64,000 bases of DNA, taken from NCBI GenBank assembly GCA_963768945.1, contig CAVYJW010000003.1, positions 868,001 through 932,000 of the forward strand, read 5' to 3'. The position numbers and the translations under genes were made by a program. The stretch is from RYN-230 sp963768945 (GTDB lineage Bacteria; Actinomycetota; Actinomycetes; Streptosporangiales; Streptosporangiaceae). Shown in pieces: positions 1 to 7,762 of this stretch (within the stretch, counting starts at the first letter, position 1; every line of letters starts with the position of its first letter). The notes beneath the pieces were generated by a model that worked only from the letters and a program-made list of their open reading frames with translations, made no database searches and had not been told where the DNA came from.

Positions 1-220
1 GGATCGCTCCCTGCTGGACCCATGCCCCGCGGGCCCGCGGCCCCAGGATCAGTGCGCGCGGTCGGCCCCGGATCAGTGCTCGCCGCCATCCCCCCATCAT
101 CGTCCTCTCCGCCCCCGGTCGGCTATCAGGGATAACCCTGATCCTGGCCGGCCGGGATTCAGGGACAGGTCGGGGCTGTTCCCAATGGTGCCGTGCGGCG
201 CCCGGCCGCAGGCTGGAGCC
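1..220. other. Left-edge intergenic region before pspC-like gene
   Basis: No gene is supported here. The stretch is GC-rich and holds two near copies of GGATCAGTGC (around 47 and 70) and the inverted repeat at 125-142. The region just before the first gene must carry its promoter, but I see no convincing -35/-10 pair. Confidence 0.5.
125..142. promoter_or_regulatory. Palindrome, possible operator upstream of pspC-like gene
   Basis: ATCAGGG, four bases ATAA, then CCCTGAT form a perfect 7-bp inverted repeat about 80 bases before the PspC start. It is followed at once by a second GC-rich dyad centred on GGCCGGCC. The position suits a regulator site for the envelope-stress-type gene; the binding protein is unknown. 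Confidence 0.35.
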
Positions 221-514
221 ATGAACACAACGACCAGCCCCACCGCAGGCGACGAGGCCTCACACACACCCTACGAACCCGCGCCGCCCCGGACACTCAG
301 CCGTCCGGTCCACGGCCGGATGCTCGGCGGGGTCGCCGCCGGCATCGCCCGTTACCTCGACGTGGACGTGACCGTCGTCCGCATCCTGTTCGCCGTGCTC
401 ACCGTGATCGGCGGGGCCGCCGTGCTCGTCTACCTGGCGGCCTGGCTGCTCATCCCGGAAGACGGCGCCGACCAGTCCATCGCGGCAGGCCTGTTTCAGC
501 CCCGGGCCGGCTGA
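221..514 (+). CDS. PspC domain membrane protein
   Basis: Small protein of 97 residues with a PspC domain: the segment RMLGGVAAGIARYLDVD at residues 33-49 is the family signature, and one hydrophobic helix at about 51-77 crosses the membrane. PspC proteins act in envelope stress responses, and actinobacterial ones are often sensor or anchor modules without the full Psp system. The ATG at 221 is preferred over an upstream in-frame ATG because it follows GGAG at good distance and gives the usual family start, a polar Thr/Pro-rich tail. A DUF1707 gene follows 20 bases downstream on the same strand, so the two probably form one transcript. Confidence 0.85.
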   Translation: MNTTTSPTAGDEASHTPYEPAPPRTLSRPVHGRMLGGVAAGIARYLDVDVTVVRILFAVLTVIGGAAVLVYLAAWLLIPEDGADQSIAAGLFQPRAG

Positions 515-533
515 GCTGAGAGGCCCTATCCAC

Positions 534-1016
534 ATGCCACTGAAAACACGGGGATACGGCACGCGCCAGCGCGCCGCCGATGCCACCATGCGAGTCTCTG
601 ACGCCGAACGAGCCGAGGTCGCCGACCAACTGGCCCAGCACTACGGGGACGGGCGCCTCGACCAGGCCGAGCTCGACGAGCGCCTCGGCCGGGCGATGAG
701 CGCTAAGACCCACGCCGACCTGGCTGGGCTCACCGCCGATCTGCCCCACCTGGACGCCCGGCCGGGGAGTGCCCGGCAGCCCAGCGCAAGCGCCGGCAAC
801 GCCCGCGCGCTCGCGCCGCACTCCCGGACCGGGCGGCCACGGCCCGGGCTCCTGCCGATCGGGCTGCTCATCCTGGTCGCCGCCGTCCTGGTGCACGGCT
901 CCTGGGCGCCGTTCTGGCACTGGCCATGGCTGTGGTTCGGGCCGACGTGGTGGCTCTGGGTCGCGCTGCTGGTCTTCTGCTGGGTGCGCTTTGGTCCCCG
1001 GCGCCACCGCCGGTAG
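534..1016 (+). CDS. DUF1707 domain protein with C-terminal membrane helices
   Basis: The N-terminal part (about residues 19-73, beginning MRVSDAERAEVADQLAQHY) matches the DUF1707 pattern: a conserved helix bundle with a Gly-Asp-Gly-Arg-Leu turn and Leu-Asp-Glu-Arg. A Pro/Arg-rich linker follows, then two hydrophobic segments at about 106-120 and 132-152 rich in Trp. DUF1707 proteins are common in actinomycetes and their role is unknown. The ATG at 588 matches the domain start, but the ATG at 534 has a GAGAGG upstream and is kept. Likely co-transcribed with the PspC gene. Confidence 0.8.
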   Translation: MPLKTRGYGTRQRAADATMRVSDAERAEVADQLAQHYGDGRLDQAELDERLGRAMSAKTHADLAGLTADLPHLDARPGSARQPSASAGNARALAPHSRTGRPRPGLLPIGLLILVAAVLVHGSWAPFWHWPWLWFGPTWWLWVALLVFCWVRFGPRRHRR

Positions 1017-1045
1017 GCGGACCGCTGGCTGGTCCGCTGGCACTC

Positions 1046-2065
1046 CTAACTGTCCGCCTCCGGCGGGCCCGTGCTCCCGGCGCGGCGGGCACGGGCCCGC
1101 CGCTTGCCTTCGTGCATGGCCTGGACCCGGGCCACCGGGATCGTATGGCCCTCCGCGATGAGACCGGCCGGGAGGTGCTGGGGCGGGGGCAGCTGGCTCG
1201 CCCAGCGGGGTCCGGGGGTGATCAGGCGGGCCGCGGTGCGCACCGTGAAGTCGGCCGGGGTCACCCGGTCCAGCTCGTCCCAGGGCAGCGGGAAGGACAC
1301 CGGGACGCCCGGCCGGACCCGCGGGCTGTAGGCCGCCACCACGGTGGCCCCGCCCGCCCGGGTCGAGTCGAGGAAGACCTTGCCGTCCCGGTCCGCCCGG
1401 ATGAACGCGGTGGTGGTGAGGGCCGGGTCAAGCCGCTCGGCCCTGGCCGCCACCGCGCGGGTGGCGGCCGCGGCGTCCTCGGCCGCGGCCCCGGTGATCG
1501 GCACGAACACGTGCACCCCCTTGGCGCCGCTGGTCTTGACCGCGGCCGCCAGGCCGTAGCCGGCCAGTGCCTCCCGGACCAGCTGGGCGGCGAGGACCGC
1601 GAGCCGGAACTCCTCGCCGGACGGCGGATCGATATCGAGAACGAGGTAATCGGGATGGTTTCCCTGGCCGGCGATGCCCAGCGTGGGGTGATACTCCACG
1701 GCCCGCTGGTTGGCGAACCACAGCAGCGTGCGGCGGTCGTCGCAGAGCGCGTAGGACACCTCCCGCCGGGAGCTGTCCGCCCACAGCCGGACCGTCCGCA
1801 CCCACGGCGGGGTGTACTTGGGCACGTTCTTCTGCATGAACGGTGCCTGGCCGCGCAGGACCCGGACCACCGACAGCGGCCGGCCGTGCAGTTCACCGAT
1901 GAGCTGCCCGCGGACGGCATCCAGGTAGTCCACCAGGTCCCGCTTGGTCGCGTCGGCCCCGCTGAACAGCGGCTCGTCGAGATTGGTCAGCGATACGCCG
2001 TCGCGCTCCTCATCGACGCTGATGACGTCACCGTCCCTTCCTGACGCTTCCGGGGCTGGTTCCAT
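1046..2065 (-). CDS. ligD: LigD polymerase-domain protein (non-homologous end joining)
   Basis: Stand-alone LigD-type primase-polymerase of 339 residues. It extends and fills DNA ends during Ku/LigD double-strand break repair. Seen directly: the metal-binding motif LVLDIDPPSG (Asp144 and Asp146), the KTSGAKGVHVFVP segment, and the N-terminal pattern LTNLDEPLF followed by TKRDLVDYLDAV typical of the family. There is no ligase or phosphoesterase domain. A second LigD-type protein carrying phosphoesterase and polymerase domains is encoded at 10442-12088, so repair functions are split over several genes. No Ku gene lies in the window. It is divergent from a universal stress protein gene 38 bases away, so promoters overlap. 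Confidence 0.92.
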   Translation of the reverse strand: MEPAPEASGRDGDVISVDEERDGVSLTNLDEPLFSGADATKRDLVDYLDAVRGQLIGELHGRPLSVVRVLRGQAPFMQKNVPKYTPPWVRTVRLWADSSRREVSYALCDDRRTLLWFANQRAVEYHPTLGIAGQGNHPDYLVLDIDPPSGEEFRLAVLAAQLVREALAGYGLAAAVKTSGAKGVHVFVPITGAAAEDAAAATRAVAARAERLDPALTTTAFIRADRDGKVFLDSTRAGGATVVAAYSPRVRPGVPVSFPLPWDELDRVTPADFTVRTAARLITPGPRWASQLPPPQHLPAGLIAEGHTIPVARVQAMHEGKRRARARRAGSTGPPEADS

Positions 2066-2103
2066 CGTCCCCCATCCGGACGGCGTTGTGAGAACGTGGG
2101 CGG

Positions 2104-2541
2104 GTGAGGGATCAGTACAGGGACGGGCCCGACGTGCTGCTGGTCGCGGTGGACGGCTCGGATACCTCGCTCCGCGCGGGCGCGTACGCGGCGGGCATGG
2201 CCCGGCGGCAGCGGGCCAGCCTGGTCTGCCTGTACGTGCGGCCGTTCAGCGCGGTAGCGGGGATCGGCGCGGGCGCGGTCGTCTCCATGCAGGAGGCGCA
2301 CGACTCGGTCGCAGCGGAGCTGCGCCAGACCGCCGAGGAGCAGAGAGCGCGGCTCGGGATCGACATCGTGTTCGTCGAGCGCGACGGCAGCCCGTTCGCC
2401 GAGATCGTCCGGCTCGCCGACGAGATCCAGGCCGACGCGGTGATCGTGGGCGCCTCGACCAAGGCCGGCCATCGTTTCGTGGGTTCCCTGGCCGTGCACC
2501 TGGTCCGGGCCAGCCGCTGGCCCGTCACCGTCGTTCCCTGA
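2104..2541 (+). CDS. Universal stress protein (UspA family)
   Basis: Single UspA domain of 145 residues. It opens with the beta strand VLLVAVDGSDTS and ends with the ATP-binding signature (GASTKAGHRFVGSLAVHLVR, about 117-136) and the final strand WPVTVVP. Such proteins bind ATP and help cells survive starvation, hypoxia or oxidative stress. Start is GTG at 2104; the shadow start choices are poor. It reads away from the LigD polymerase gene, with 38 bases between starts. Confidence 0.9.
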   Translation: MRDQYRDGPDVLLVAVDGSDTSLRAGAYAAGMARRQRASLVCLYVRPFSAVAGIGAGAVVSMQEAHDSVAAELRQTAEEQRARLGIDIVFVERDGSPFAEIVRLADEIQADAVIVGASTKAGHRFVGSLAVHLVRASRWPVTVVP

Positions 2542-2589
2542 GGAGGGCTTCCTGACGACCTGTGCCCGAGGACTCTGGGTCCCGGGTGG

Positions 2590-3180
2590 TCAGCGGCCAT
2601 CGGCGAGCGCCGCCGCCACGTCGTAGCGCAGCGGGCGCGGGTGCACCAGCAGGGCCCGGGCCACCTCGCGGATCTGCAGCCGCAGCGGGACCAGCACCTC
2701 CTCGCTGCGCCGCCAGGCGCGCAGCTCGTCGCGGCCGTAGCGGGGGGCGATGGCCTGGCGGAAGTGCCGCGCGTCGCCACCGTCGCTCTTCCACCCGGGC
2801 AGCCAGGTACGCAGGTCGTCGTCGTGCTCCAGCATTGTCCAGTCCCTCAGCCGCTGCGCGATCTGCCCGGCCGCGTCCACCACGAAGGCCAGCTCACCTC
2901 CGCCGCGGATGCCGTGCACCCGGCCTTCACTGCGCGGGCTGTGGTGGATGCTGGCCGAGCTGAAGCGGGCCCCCACCGTGAGCGCGGCGACCGCATGCCC
3001 GGCCTCGTGCCAGGCGGTCTCGACGGTGGCCTTCCGGGCCGGCCGCAGGCCCGGGTAGCAGCCGCAGTCGTAGCGCTGCCTGATCCAGGTGTCATGCACG
3101 AGCGACTCGTCGTCGTACCGGGCGAGGCGGCTCAGCTCGGCCCGGATCGCGGCATGCGCGCGCAGGTCCGCAGGCTTCAT
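2590..3180 (-). CDS. Stand-alone HEAGH metalloprotease-like protein (M41/FtsH-like fold)
   Basis: Protein of 196 residues carrying HEAGHAVAALTVGARF at about 58-73, which has the HExxH zinc site plus the GHA extension characteristic of FtsH-type M41 peptidases. A downstream GGDARHFRQAI segment could supply the third, acidic zinc ligand. There is no AAA ATPase domain and no membrane helix, so this is not FtsH itself. Proteolysis of an unknown substrate is inferred; the fold assignment rests only on the motif. The start codon is 16 bases from the start of the divergent F420-type reductase. Confidence 0.65.
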   Translation of the reverse strand: MKPADLRAHAAIRAELSRLARYDDESLVHDTWIRQRYDCGCYPGLRPARKATVETAWHEAGHAVAALTVGARFSSASIHHSPRSEGRVHGIRGGGELAFVVDAAGQIAQRLRDWTMLEHDDDLRTWLPGWKSDGGDARHFRQAIAPRYGRDELRAWRRSEEVLVPLRLQIREVARALLVHPRPLRYDVAAALADGR

Positions 3181-3196
3181 GGTGTTGACTTACGGT

Positions 3197-3646
3197 ATGC
3201 CTATCGAGGGTGAATACGAGCCAAGCACGAGCGCCTGGGTCCGTGACCAGGTGGAGGAGTATGAGCGCTCGGGTGGCACCAGCGCGACGACGCTCGGTGA
3301 CACCGGCCTGCCCGTGGTGATCATCACCAACCGCGGGGCGCGCTCCGGCAAGCTGCGCAAGACCCCGGTGATGCGGGTCGAGCACGACGGGCGGTATGCG
3401 GCGGTAGCGTCCCAGGGCGGCGCCCCGACGCACCCGTTCTGGTACTACAACTTCCGCGCTTACCCGCAGGTGGAGTTGCAGGACGGGCCAGCCAAGGGAG
3501 AGTTCGTGGCCCGCGAGGCGACCGGGGACGAGCGCGCCGAGTGGTGGAAGCGCGCGGTCGCGGCCTACCCGCCCTACGCCGAGTACCAGGAGAAGACCTC
3601 CCGGGAGATCCCGGTGTTCGTGCTCGAGCCCGCCGGCCGGGCCTGA
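3197..3646 (+). CDS. F420-type nitroreductase family protein (Ddn-like)
   Basis: Deazaflavin-dependent nitroreductase family protein of 149 residues. Typical elements are the VIITNRGARSGKLRKTPVMRV segment (about 40-60), the SQGGAPTHPFWYYNF substrate/cofactor segment, and a C-terminal TSREIPVFVLEP. Relatives such as mycobacterial Ddn use reduced F420 to reduce quinones and nitro compounds. ATG at 3197 gives the family-normal N-terminus. Only 16 bases separate it from the divergent metalloprotease-like start, so one or both transcripts must be leaderless or nearly so. Confidence 0.88.
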   Translation: MPIEGEYEPSTSAWVRDQVEEYERSGGTSATTLGDTGLPVVIITNRGARSGKLRKTPVMRVEHDGRYAAVASQGGAPTHPFWYYNFRAYPQVELQDGPAKGEFVAREATGDERAEWWKRAVAAYPPYAEYQEKTSREIPVFVLEPAGRA

Positions 3647-3850
3647 CCGGTCCGCGCACACTCCCCCGGCCGCCTGCCCCGCGGCCGAGCCGCCCGCCGC
3701 GCTCTCCCCGCGCGTCCGGGCGCTCCCCGCGCGTCCGGGGGCGGGCCTGGGCCGCCCGTCGCTGCCGGGCGCCCAGGGTGCCGGGGCGTTTACCGCGGAC
3801 CAGTCCCACGGGCCGGTTCTCGTTATTTCATATATAACCTACTGGAATAC

Positions 3851-3880
3851 TTGACATTAGCGGGGAGCGGGCGCAGATTG
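3851..3880 (+). promoter_or_regulatory. Possible promoter of TauD-type gene
   Basis: An AT-rich island (3819-3860) in an otherwise GC-rich gap contains a perfect TTGACA at 3851, with a weak -10 candidate CAGATT 17 bases later. It is the only such island in the 365-base gap and lies upstream of the dioxygenase gene. The rest of the gap (3647-4011) holds no gene. Confidence 0.35.
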
Positions 3881-3925
3881 CTGGTAAGAGACCCGGGACG
3901 GCCGCCCGTGCTGCGGTGCGGTGCT

Positions 3926-3961
3926 GTGTTGCGGTGCTGTGTTATGTGTTGCGGTGCTGTG
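3926..3961. repeat. Short direct repeat in leader of dioxygenase gene
   Basis: GTGTTGCGGTGCTGTG occurs at 3926 and again at 3946, within a wider TGCGGTG-rich tract. It lies in the presumed leader of the TauD-type gene. Function unknown; slippage-derived repeat is the simplest reading. Confidence 0.6.
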
Positions 3962-4011
3962 CGGTGGCGCCGCCGGCCGCCGGGGACCAGCCATCCGAAA
4001 GGTGCCCGCGC

Positions 4012-4959
4012 ATGACCAGCGTCCAGGACCATCCGGCGGCTCCCCGCAGTCATGGCTCGTACCGGCACGTCGACGTCACCCAGGTGGGCGGCGTGATCGG
4101 TGCCGTAGTCGGCGGCATCCGCATCGGCGGTGACGTCAGCCCTGCCGCCGTCGCCGAGTTGCGCGCCGCGCTGCTCAGGCACAGGGTCATCTTCCTGCGC
4201 GACCAGCAGCACGCCACCGACGCCGACCAGCGGGCCTTCGCCCGGCTGCTGGGCACCCTCACCAAGCCGCACCCCACCGTCGCGGGGGACGGCGGCGCGG
4301 TGCTGCCGATCGACGCCGAGCAGGGCAAGGCCAACAGCTGGCACACGGACGTGACGTTCGTGGACCGGGTCCCCGCGATCAGCGTGCTGCGCGCCATCAC
4401 GCTGCCGCCCTACGGGGGGACGACCGTGTGGGCGAACACCACCCAGGCCTACCGGCAGCTGCACCCGGCGCTGCAGGCGCTGGCTGGCAGTTTGCGGGCG
4501 GTGCACACCAACCTGTACGACTACGCGGCCGAGCGCCCTCAGATTGGCGGCATCGACGTCAAGGAAGCGGAGTACCGGGAGGAGTTCCGCCACCTGGAGT
4601 TCGAGACCGAGCACCCGGTCGTCCGTATCCACCCGGAGACGGGCGAGCCGGCGCTGCTGCTCGGCCACTTCGTCCGGTCGTTCCCCGGGCTGGGCACGGC
4701 CGACTTCAACGACCTGTTCGGCCTGCTGCAGCGGCACATCACCCGGCTGGAGAACACCGTCCGCTGGACCTGGCGGACCGGTGACATCGCGATCTGGGAC
4801 AACCGGGCCACCCAGCACTACGCGGTCGCCGACTTCGACGACCAGCCCCGGCTGCTGCACCGGATAACGATCGCCGGCGACATCCCGGTCGGGATCAACG
4901 GCGACACCAGCATCGTCCGCAAGGGCGACGCCAGCCATTACTCCGGCCTCGCGGCCTGA
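4012..4959 (+). CDS. TauD/TfdA family Fe(II)/2-oxoglutarate dioxygenase
   Basis: Alpha-ketoglutarate-dependent dioxygenase of 315 residues, close in pattern to taurine and alkylsulfate dioxygenases, which release sulfite or sulfate from organosulfur compounds. Iron ligands are visible: His111 and Asp113 in SWHTDVTF, and His269 in ATQHYAV; Arg284 in LHRITIAG fits 2-oxoglutarate binding. The ATG at 4012 follows a GAAAGG and matches the family length. Other in-frame starts upstream would add a low-complexity tail. A sulfotransferase follows 62 bases downstream, hinting at sulfur metabolism, though the true substrate cannot be read from sequence. Confidence 0.88.
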   Translation: MTSVQDHPAAPRSHGSYRHVDVTQVGGVIGAVVGGIRIGGDVSPAAVAELRAALLRHRVIFLRDQQHATDADQRAFARLLGTLTKPHPTVAGDGGAVLPIDAEQGKANSWHTDVTFVDRVPAISVLRAITLPPYGGTTVWANTTQAYRQLHPALQALAGSLRAVHTNLYDYAAERPQIGGIDVKEAEYREEFRHLEFETEHPVVRIHPETGEPALLLGHFVRSFPGLGTADFNDLFGLLQRHITRLENTVRWTWRTGDIAIWDNRATQHYAVADFDDQPRLLHRITIAGDIPVGINGDTSIVRKGDASHYSGLAA

Positions 4960-5021
4960 GCGGGCTGCTGACCCCCGGGCGGGCCCTCACTGCCTCGGGG
5001 CGGGTCCTCTAGCATCGTCGG

Positions 5022-5933
5022 ATGCCGTCTGCGCCAGTCCGTTACCGGTCCCCCGAGGAGGACAGCGCCCGGTGGTCCGGGTTCCCGTTCCGCGACGGTG
5101 ACATCGTGATCAGCACCCGGTCCAAGAGCGGGACCACCTGGATGCAGATGATCTGCGCGCTGCTGGTGTTCCAGACCCCGCAGCTGCCCGGGCCGCTGGG
5201 CGACCTGTCACCCTGGCTGGACCGGCTGACGGTGCCGCGCGAGGAGCTGCTCGCCCGGCTCGCCGCCCAGCCGCACCGCCGGTTCATCAAGTCGCACACG
5301 CCGCTGGACGGCCTTCCGATCGACCCGCGCGCCACCTACATCGTGGTGGCCAGGCATCCGCTCGACATGGCCGTATCCCTGTACCACCAGGGCAGCAACA
5401 TCGACCGGGAGCGGTTGCGGAAGCTCACCGGCCAGCCCGGGCCCAGCGGGCCGCCGCCACGGCCGCCGCTGCCGCGGCCGCCGCTGCACGACTGGCTGAT
5501 CAGCTGGATTCAGGAGGACGTCACCCCGCAGCAGCAGATGGACTCGCTGCCCGGCGTGATGTGGCACCTCACGGACGCCTGGGCGCGGCGCGGCCAGCCG
5601 AACATCGTGCTCGCGCACTACGACGACCTGTCGGCCGACCTGGCCGGGGAGATGCGCCGCCTGGCGGACCGGCTCGCGATCACCGTGCCCGCCGGGGCCT
5701 GGCCGGAGCTGGCCCGGGCGGCCAGCTTCGGGGAGATGCGGGCCGGCGCCGAAAGCATCATCGGGCCGCCCGGCGTCCTGAAGAGCAGCGCCGCCTTCTT
5801 CCGGCGGGGCACCTCGGGGGCCGGCCGGGAGGAGCTTAGCGTGCCTGAGCAGGCTGACTACCGGAAACGGGCCGCCCAGCTCGCCCCGCCGGACCTGCTC
5901 GGGTGGCTGCACCGGGAGGTCTGGCAGAGTTGA
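5022..5933 (+). CDS. PAPS-dependent sulfotransferase domain protein
   Basis: Cytosolic-type sulfotransferase of 303 residues. The 5'-phosphosulfate loop is TRSKSGTTWMQ (about 32-42), the 3'-phosphate site is RHPLDMAVSLYH (about 110-121), and the C-terminal FFRRGTSGAGREEL corresponds to the conserved PAPS-binding end. It would transfer sulfate from PAPS to a hydroxyl or amine of a small acceptor. A Pro-rich insert (about 140-155) is unusual. It lies between the TauD-type gene and an OsmC gene with only 4 bases before the latter, suggesting an operon. Confidence 0.88.
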   Translation: MPSAPVRYRSPEEDSARWSGFPFRDGDIVISTRSKSGTTWMQMICALLVFQTPQLPGPLGDLSPWLDRLTVPREELLARLAAQPHRRFIKSHTPLDGLPIDPRATYIVVARHPLDMAVSLYHQGSNIDRERLRKLTGQPGPSGPPPRPPLPRPPLHDWLISWIQEDVTPQQQMDSLPGVMWHLTDAWARRGQPNIVLAHYDDLSADLAGEMRRLADRLAITVPAGAWPELARAASFGEMRAGAESIIGPPGVLKSSAAFFRRGTSGAGREELSVPEQADYRKRAAQLAPPDLLGWLHREVWQS

Positions 5934-5937
5934 CCGC

Positions 5938-6369
5938 ATGACGACTGACTCGGCGCACCGCGGGGTATCCATCGAGCGGGTCGCGGCCGGCCGTTTCACC
6001 GCCCGCAACGAACGGGGCGGCCGGATCGCCGTCGGCACCGGCGGCGGGCAGGACTTCACCCCGGTCGAGCTGCTGCTGGCCGCGATCGGCGGGTGTACCG
6101 CGATCGACGTGGACATCCTGACCACGCGGCGGGCGGAGCCGGAGTCGTTCGGTGTGGAGGTGGGAGCGGAAAAGGTCCGTGACCCGGCGGGCAATCACCT
6201 GGAGGATATCGAGGTGACCTTCCGGGTGGTGTTCCCGGCGGGGGAGGGCGGCGATGCGGCCCGCGCGCTGCTGCCCGACGCGGTCCGGCGGTCGCACGAC
6301 CGGCTCTGCACGGTCAGCCGCACCGTCGAGCTCGGCATACCCGTCACCACCCGGGTCCAGGCAGGGTAA
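5938..6369 (+). CDS. OsmC family protein
   Basis: OsmC/Ohr-fold protein of 143 residues with two conserved cysteines, Cys53 in GGCTAID and Cys124 in RLCTVSRT, matching the thiol pair that reduces organic hydroperoxides in this family. The segment FTPVELLLAAIGGCTA is the family core. It starts 4 bases after the sulfotransferase stop and is probably translated from the same message. Likely protective against peroxide or electrophile stress. Confidence 0.88.
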   Translation: MTTDSAHRGVSIERVAAGRFTARNERGGRIAVGTGGGQDFTPVELLLAAIGGCTAIDVDILTTRRAEPESFGVEVGAEKVRDPAGNHLEDIEVTFRVVFPAGEGGDAARALLPDAVRRSHDRLCTVSRTVELGIPVTTRVQAG

Positions 6370-6421
6370 TCCTAGGAAGACTTCGTGCTCGGCCCAGCGA
6401 CCAGGATTGGAAGGTCAGCGG

Positions 6422-6838
6422 ATGGCGCACGGTACCCGGATCGGCTCGGCTGTCATGTTCGTGCAGCAGCTCGACCGCTCGGTCAGCTTCTACACCGAGC
6501 TCCTCGCCATGCAGGTCGCGGACCAGAGCGCGACCGCCGCGCTGCTGGTCAGCCCGGGCGGATCGCAATTGATCCTGCGCGCGATGGGCGCCAATGCGGG
6601 TCACCCGCTGGGCGGCGTCGGCCTGCAGTACGTCATCTGGACCGCTGACGGGAAAGAGGACTTCGAGCGGTGCGAGCGGGTGCTCAAGGCGCACTCCGCG
6701 CACCGCGACACGCGCAGCAGCGGCGCGATCATGGCGGTGGAAGGCCACGACCCGGACGACACGGTCGTGATGATCACCTATCCCGGCCCCGACGAGGTAC
6801 CGGCCCGCGAGCTTCCGCTGCGCATCTACGGCTGGTAG
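6422..6838 (+). CDS. VOC (glyoxalase/bleomycin-resistance) family protein
   Basis: Protein of 138 residues with the paired beta-alpha-beta-beta-beta pattern of the vicinal oxygen chelate family: an opening VMFVQQLDRSVSFYTELLAM and a second half with QYVIWTADGKEDFERCERVL. The expected glyoxalase metal ligands are not all obvious, so it may be a binding protein rather than an enzyme. ATG at 6422 follows GGAAGG at normal distance. Fifty-two bases separate it from osmC; substrate unknown. Confidence 0.8.
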   Translation: MAHGTRIGSAVMFVQQLDRSVSFYTELLAMQVADQSATAALLVSPGGSQLILRAMGANAGHPLGGVGLQYVIWTADGKEDFERCERVLKAHSAHRDTRSSGAIMAVEGHDPDDTVVMITYPGPDEVPARELPLRIYGW

Positions 6839-7001
6839 CCACGCCGTCGGCCCCAGGGTGAGCCGGTCATCGTGGCTGCGGCCGTTATTGTCCCCGATCC
6901 GGGGCGTACCGGAATGAGTCGGTCACGCTGGGGTACGGGGTCCACAGCGCTGCCCGCGCCCGGGTCGCCGGCAGTGGTCGAACCGGTAGCTTGGAGGGGC
7001 C

Positions 7002-7715
7002 ATGGCCCGCATCACGACGACTGAGGATCGAGACACGGCGCCGCGCGTCACGCAGGGTCATGGGGCCATCGGGAAGCTGCTGGCGGTCGCGGCCGTCATC
7101 GTCGCCGTTGCGGTGCTGATCGTCGCGCTCGCCGCCGTGAATTTGCTGCCCCGGCTGCGTAACCCGTTCGGCGAGACCACGTCCGCGCGCAGCGGGCCCG
7201 TCCTGCTCAAGTCGATCACCGCGCTGAGCCGTTACCAGGCCGCCAGCGGGTCGTTCCAGGTCGTCGTGGACCTGACCCAGAAGGCGAACCTGCTGCCGGC
7301 CTTCCTGGAAGGCAGCCAGACCCTGTTCGTCGGCCAGGGCAGCGAGATCGCGTACGTCAACTTCGGGCAGCTCAAGAGCCCGGCCATCCAGGTCTCGGCG
7401 AACCGGACGGCGGTCACGATCCGGCTGCCCCAGGCCCAGCTCGAGCCGGCCGTGCTCAACGTCAGGCAGTCCTACGTGTTCGCCCAGCAGCAAGGGCTGC
7501 TGAACCGGATCGGGAACTTCTTCTCGGGCAACCCGAACAGCCAGCAGCAGGTGTACATCCTGGCCCAGCAGAAGATCCAGACTGCGGCCCGGCAGAGCTC
7601 GCTGATCGCTCAGGCCCAGCGGAACACGGCCAGCATGCTCACGGGGATGATGCGATCGCTGGGCTTCCAGCGGGTCACCGTGACCTTCGCCGCGTCCCCC
7701 GCGAAGAAGGGCTGA
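7002..7715 (+). CDS. DUF4230 domain membrane-anchored protein
   Basis: Protein of 237 residues with one N-terminal membrane helix (about 24-50) and an extracytoplasmic DUF4230-like domain: LLKSITALSRYQAASGSFQVVVDL is the recurring core, followed by VRLPQ-type strands and a helical C-terminus with SLGFQRVTVTF. The family is widespread in actinobacteria and Bacteroidetes and has no assigned function. A GGAGGGG lies 5 bases before the ATG. It converges on a penicillin-binding protein gene. Confidence 0.85.
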   Translation: MARITTTEDRDTAPRVTQGHGAIGKLLAVAAVIVAVAVLIVALAAVNLLPRLRNPFGETTSARSGPVLLKSITALSRYQAASGSFQVVVDLTQKANLLPAFLEGSQTLFVGQGSEIAYVNFGQLKSPAIQVSANRTAVTIRLPQAQLEPAVLNVRQSYVFAQQQGLLNRIGNFFSGNPNSQQQVYILAQQKIQTAARQSSLIAQAQRNTASMLTGMMRSLGFQRVTVTFAASPAKKG

Positions 7716-7762
7716 CCGGCCCCCGGGAGTTGCCCGGCGCCGGGGTTGGTGGCCGGGGGTCA
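7713..7762. terminator. Bidirectional hairpin between convergent stop codons
   Basis: Between the DUF4230 and PBP genes the DNA can form nested GC-rich stems: the inner palindrome CCCGGCGCCGGG at 7733-7744 and an outer pairing of CCCCCGG (7720-7726) with CCGGGGG (7753-7759). The two TGA stop codons sit at the outer arms. No T-tract follows, as is common for actinomycete terminators. Confidence 0.4.

Noticed and set aside
160..187. DosR-like hypoxia box GGGACAG...CTGTTCCC before the first gene
   Set aside because: Spacing and arms do not match the DosR consensus, and the arms differ by an insertion.
926..2044. Long plus-strand open frame opposite the LigD polymerase gene
   Set aside because: It is an antisense shadow typical of GC-rich DNA; the minus strand carries conserved motifs.
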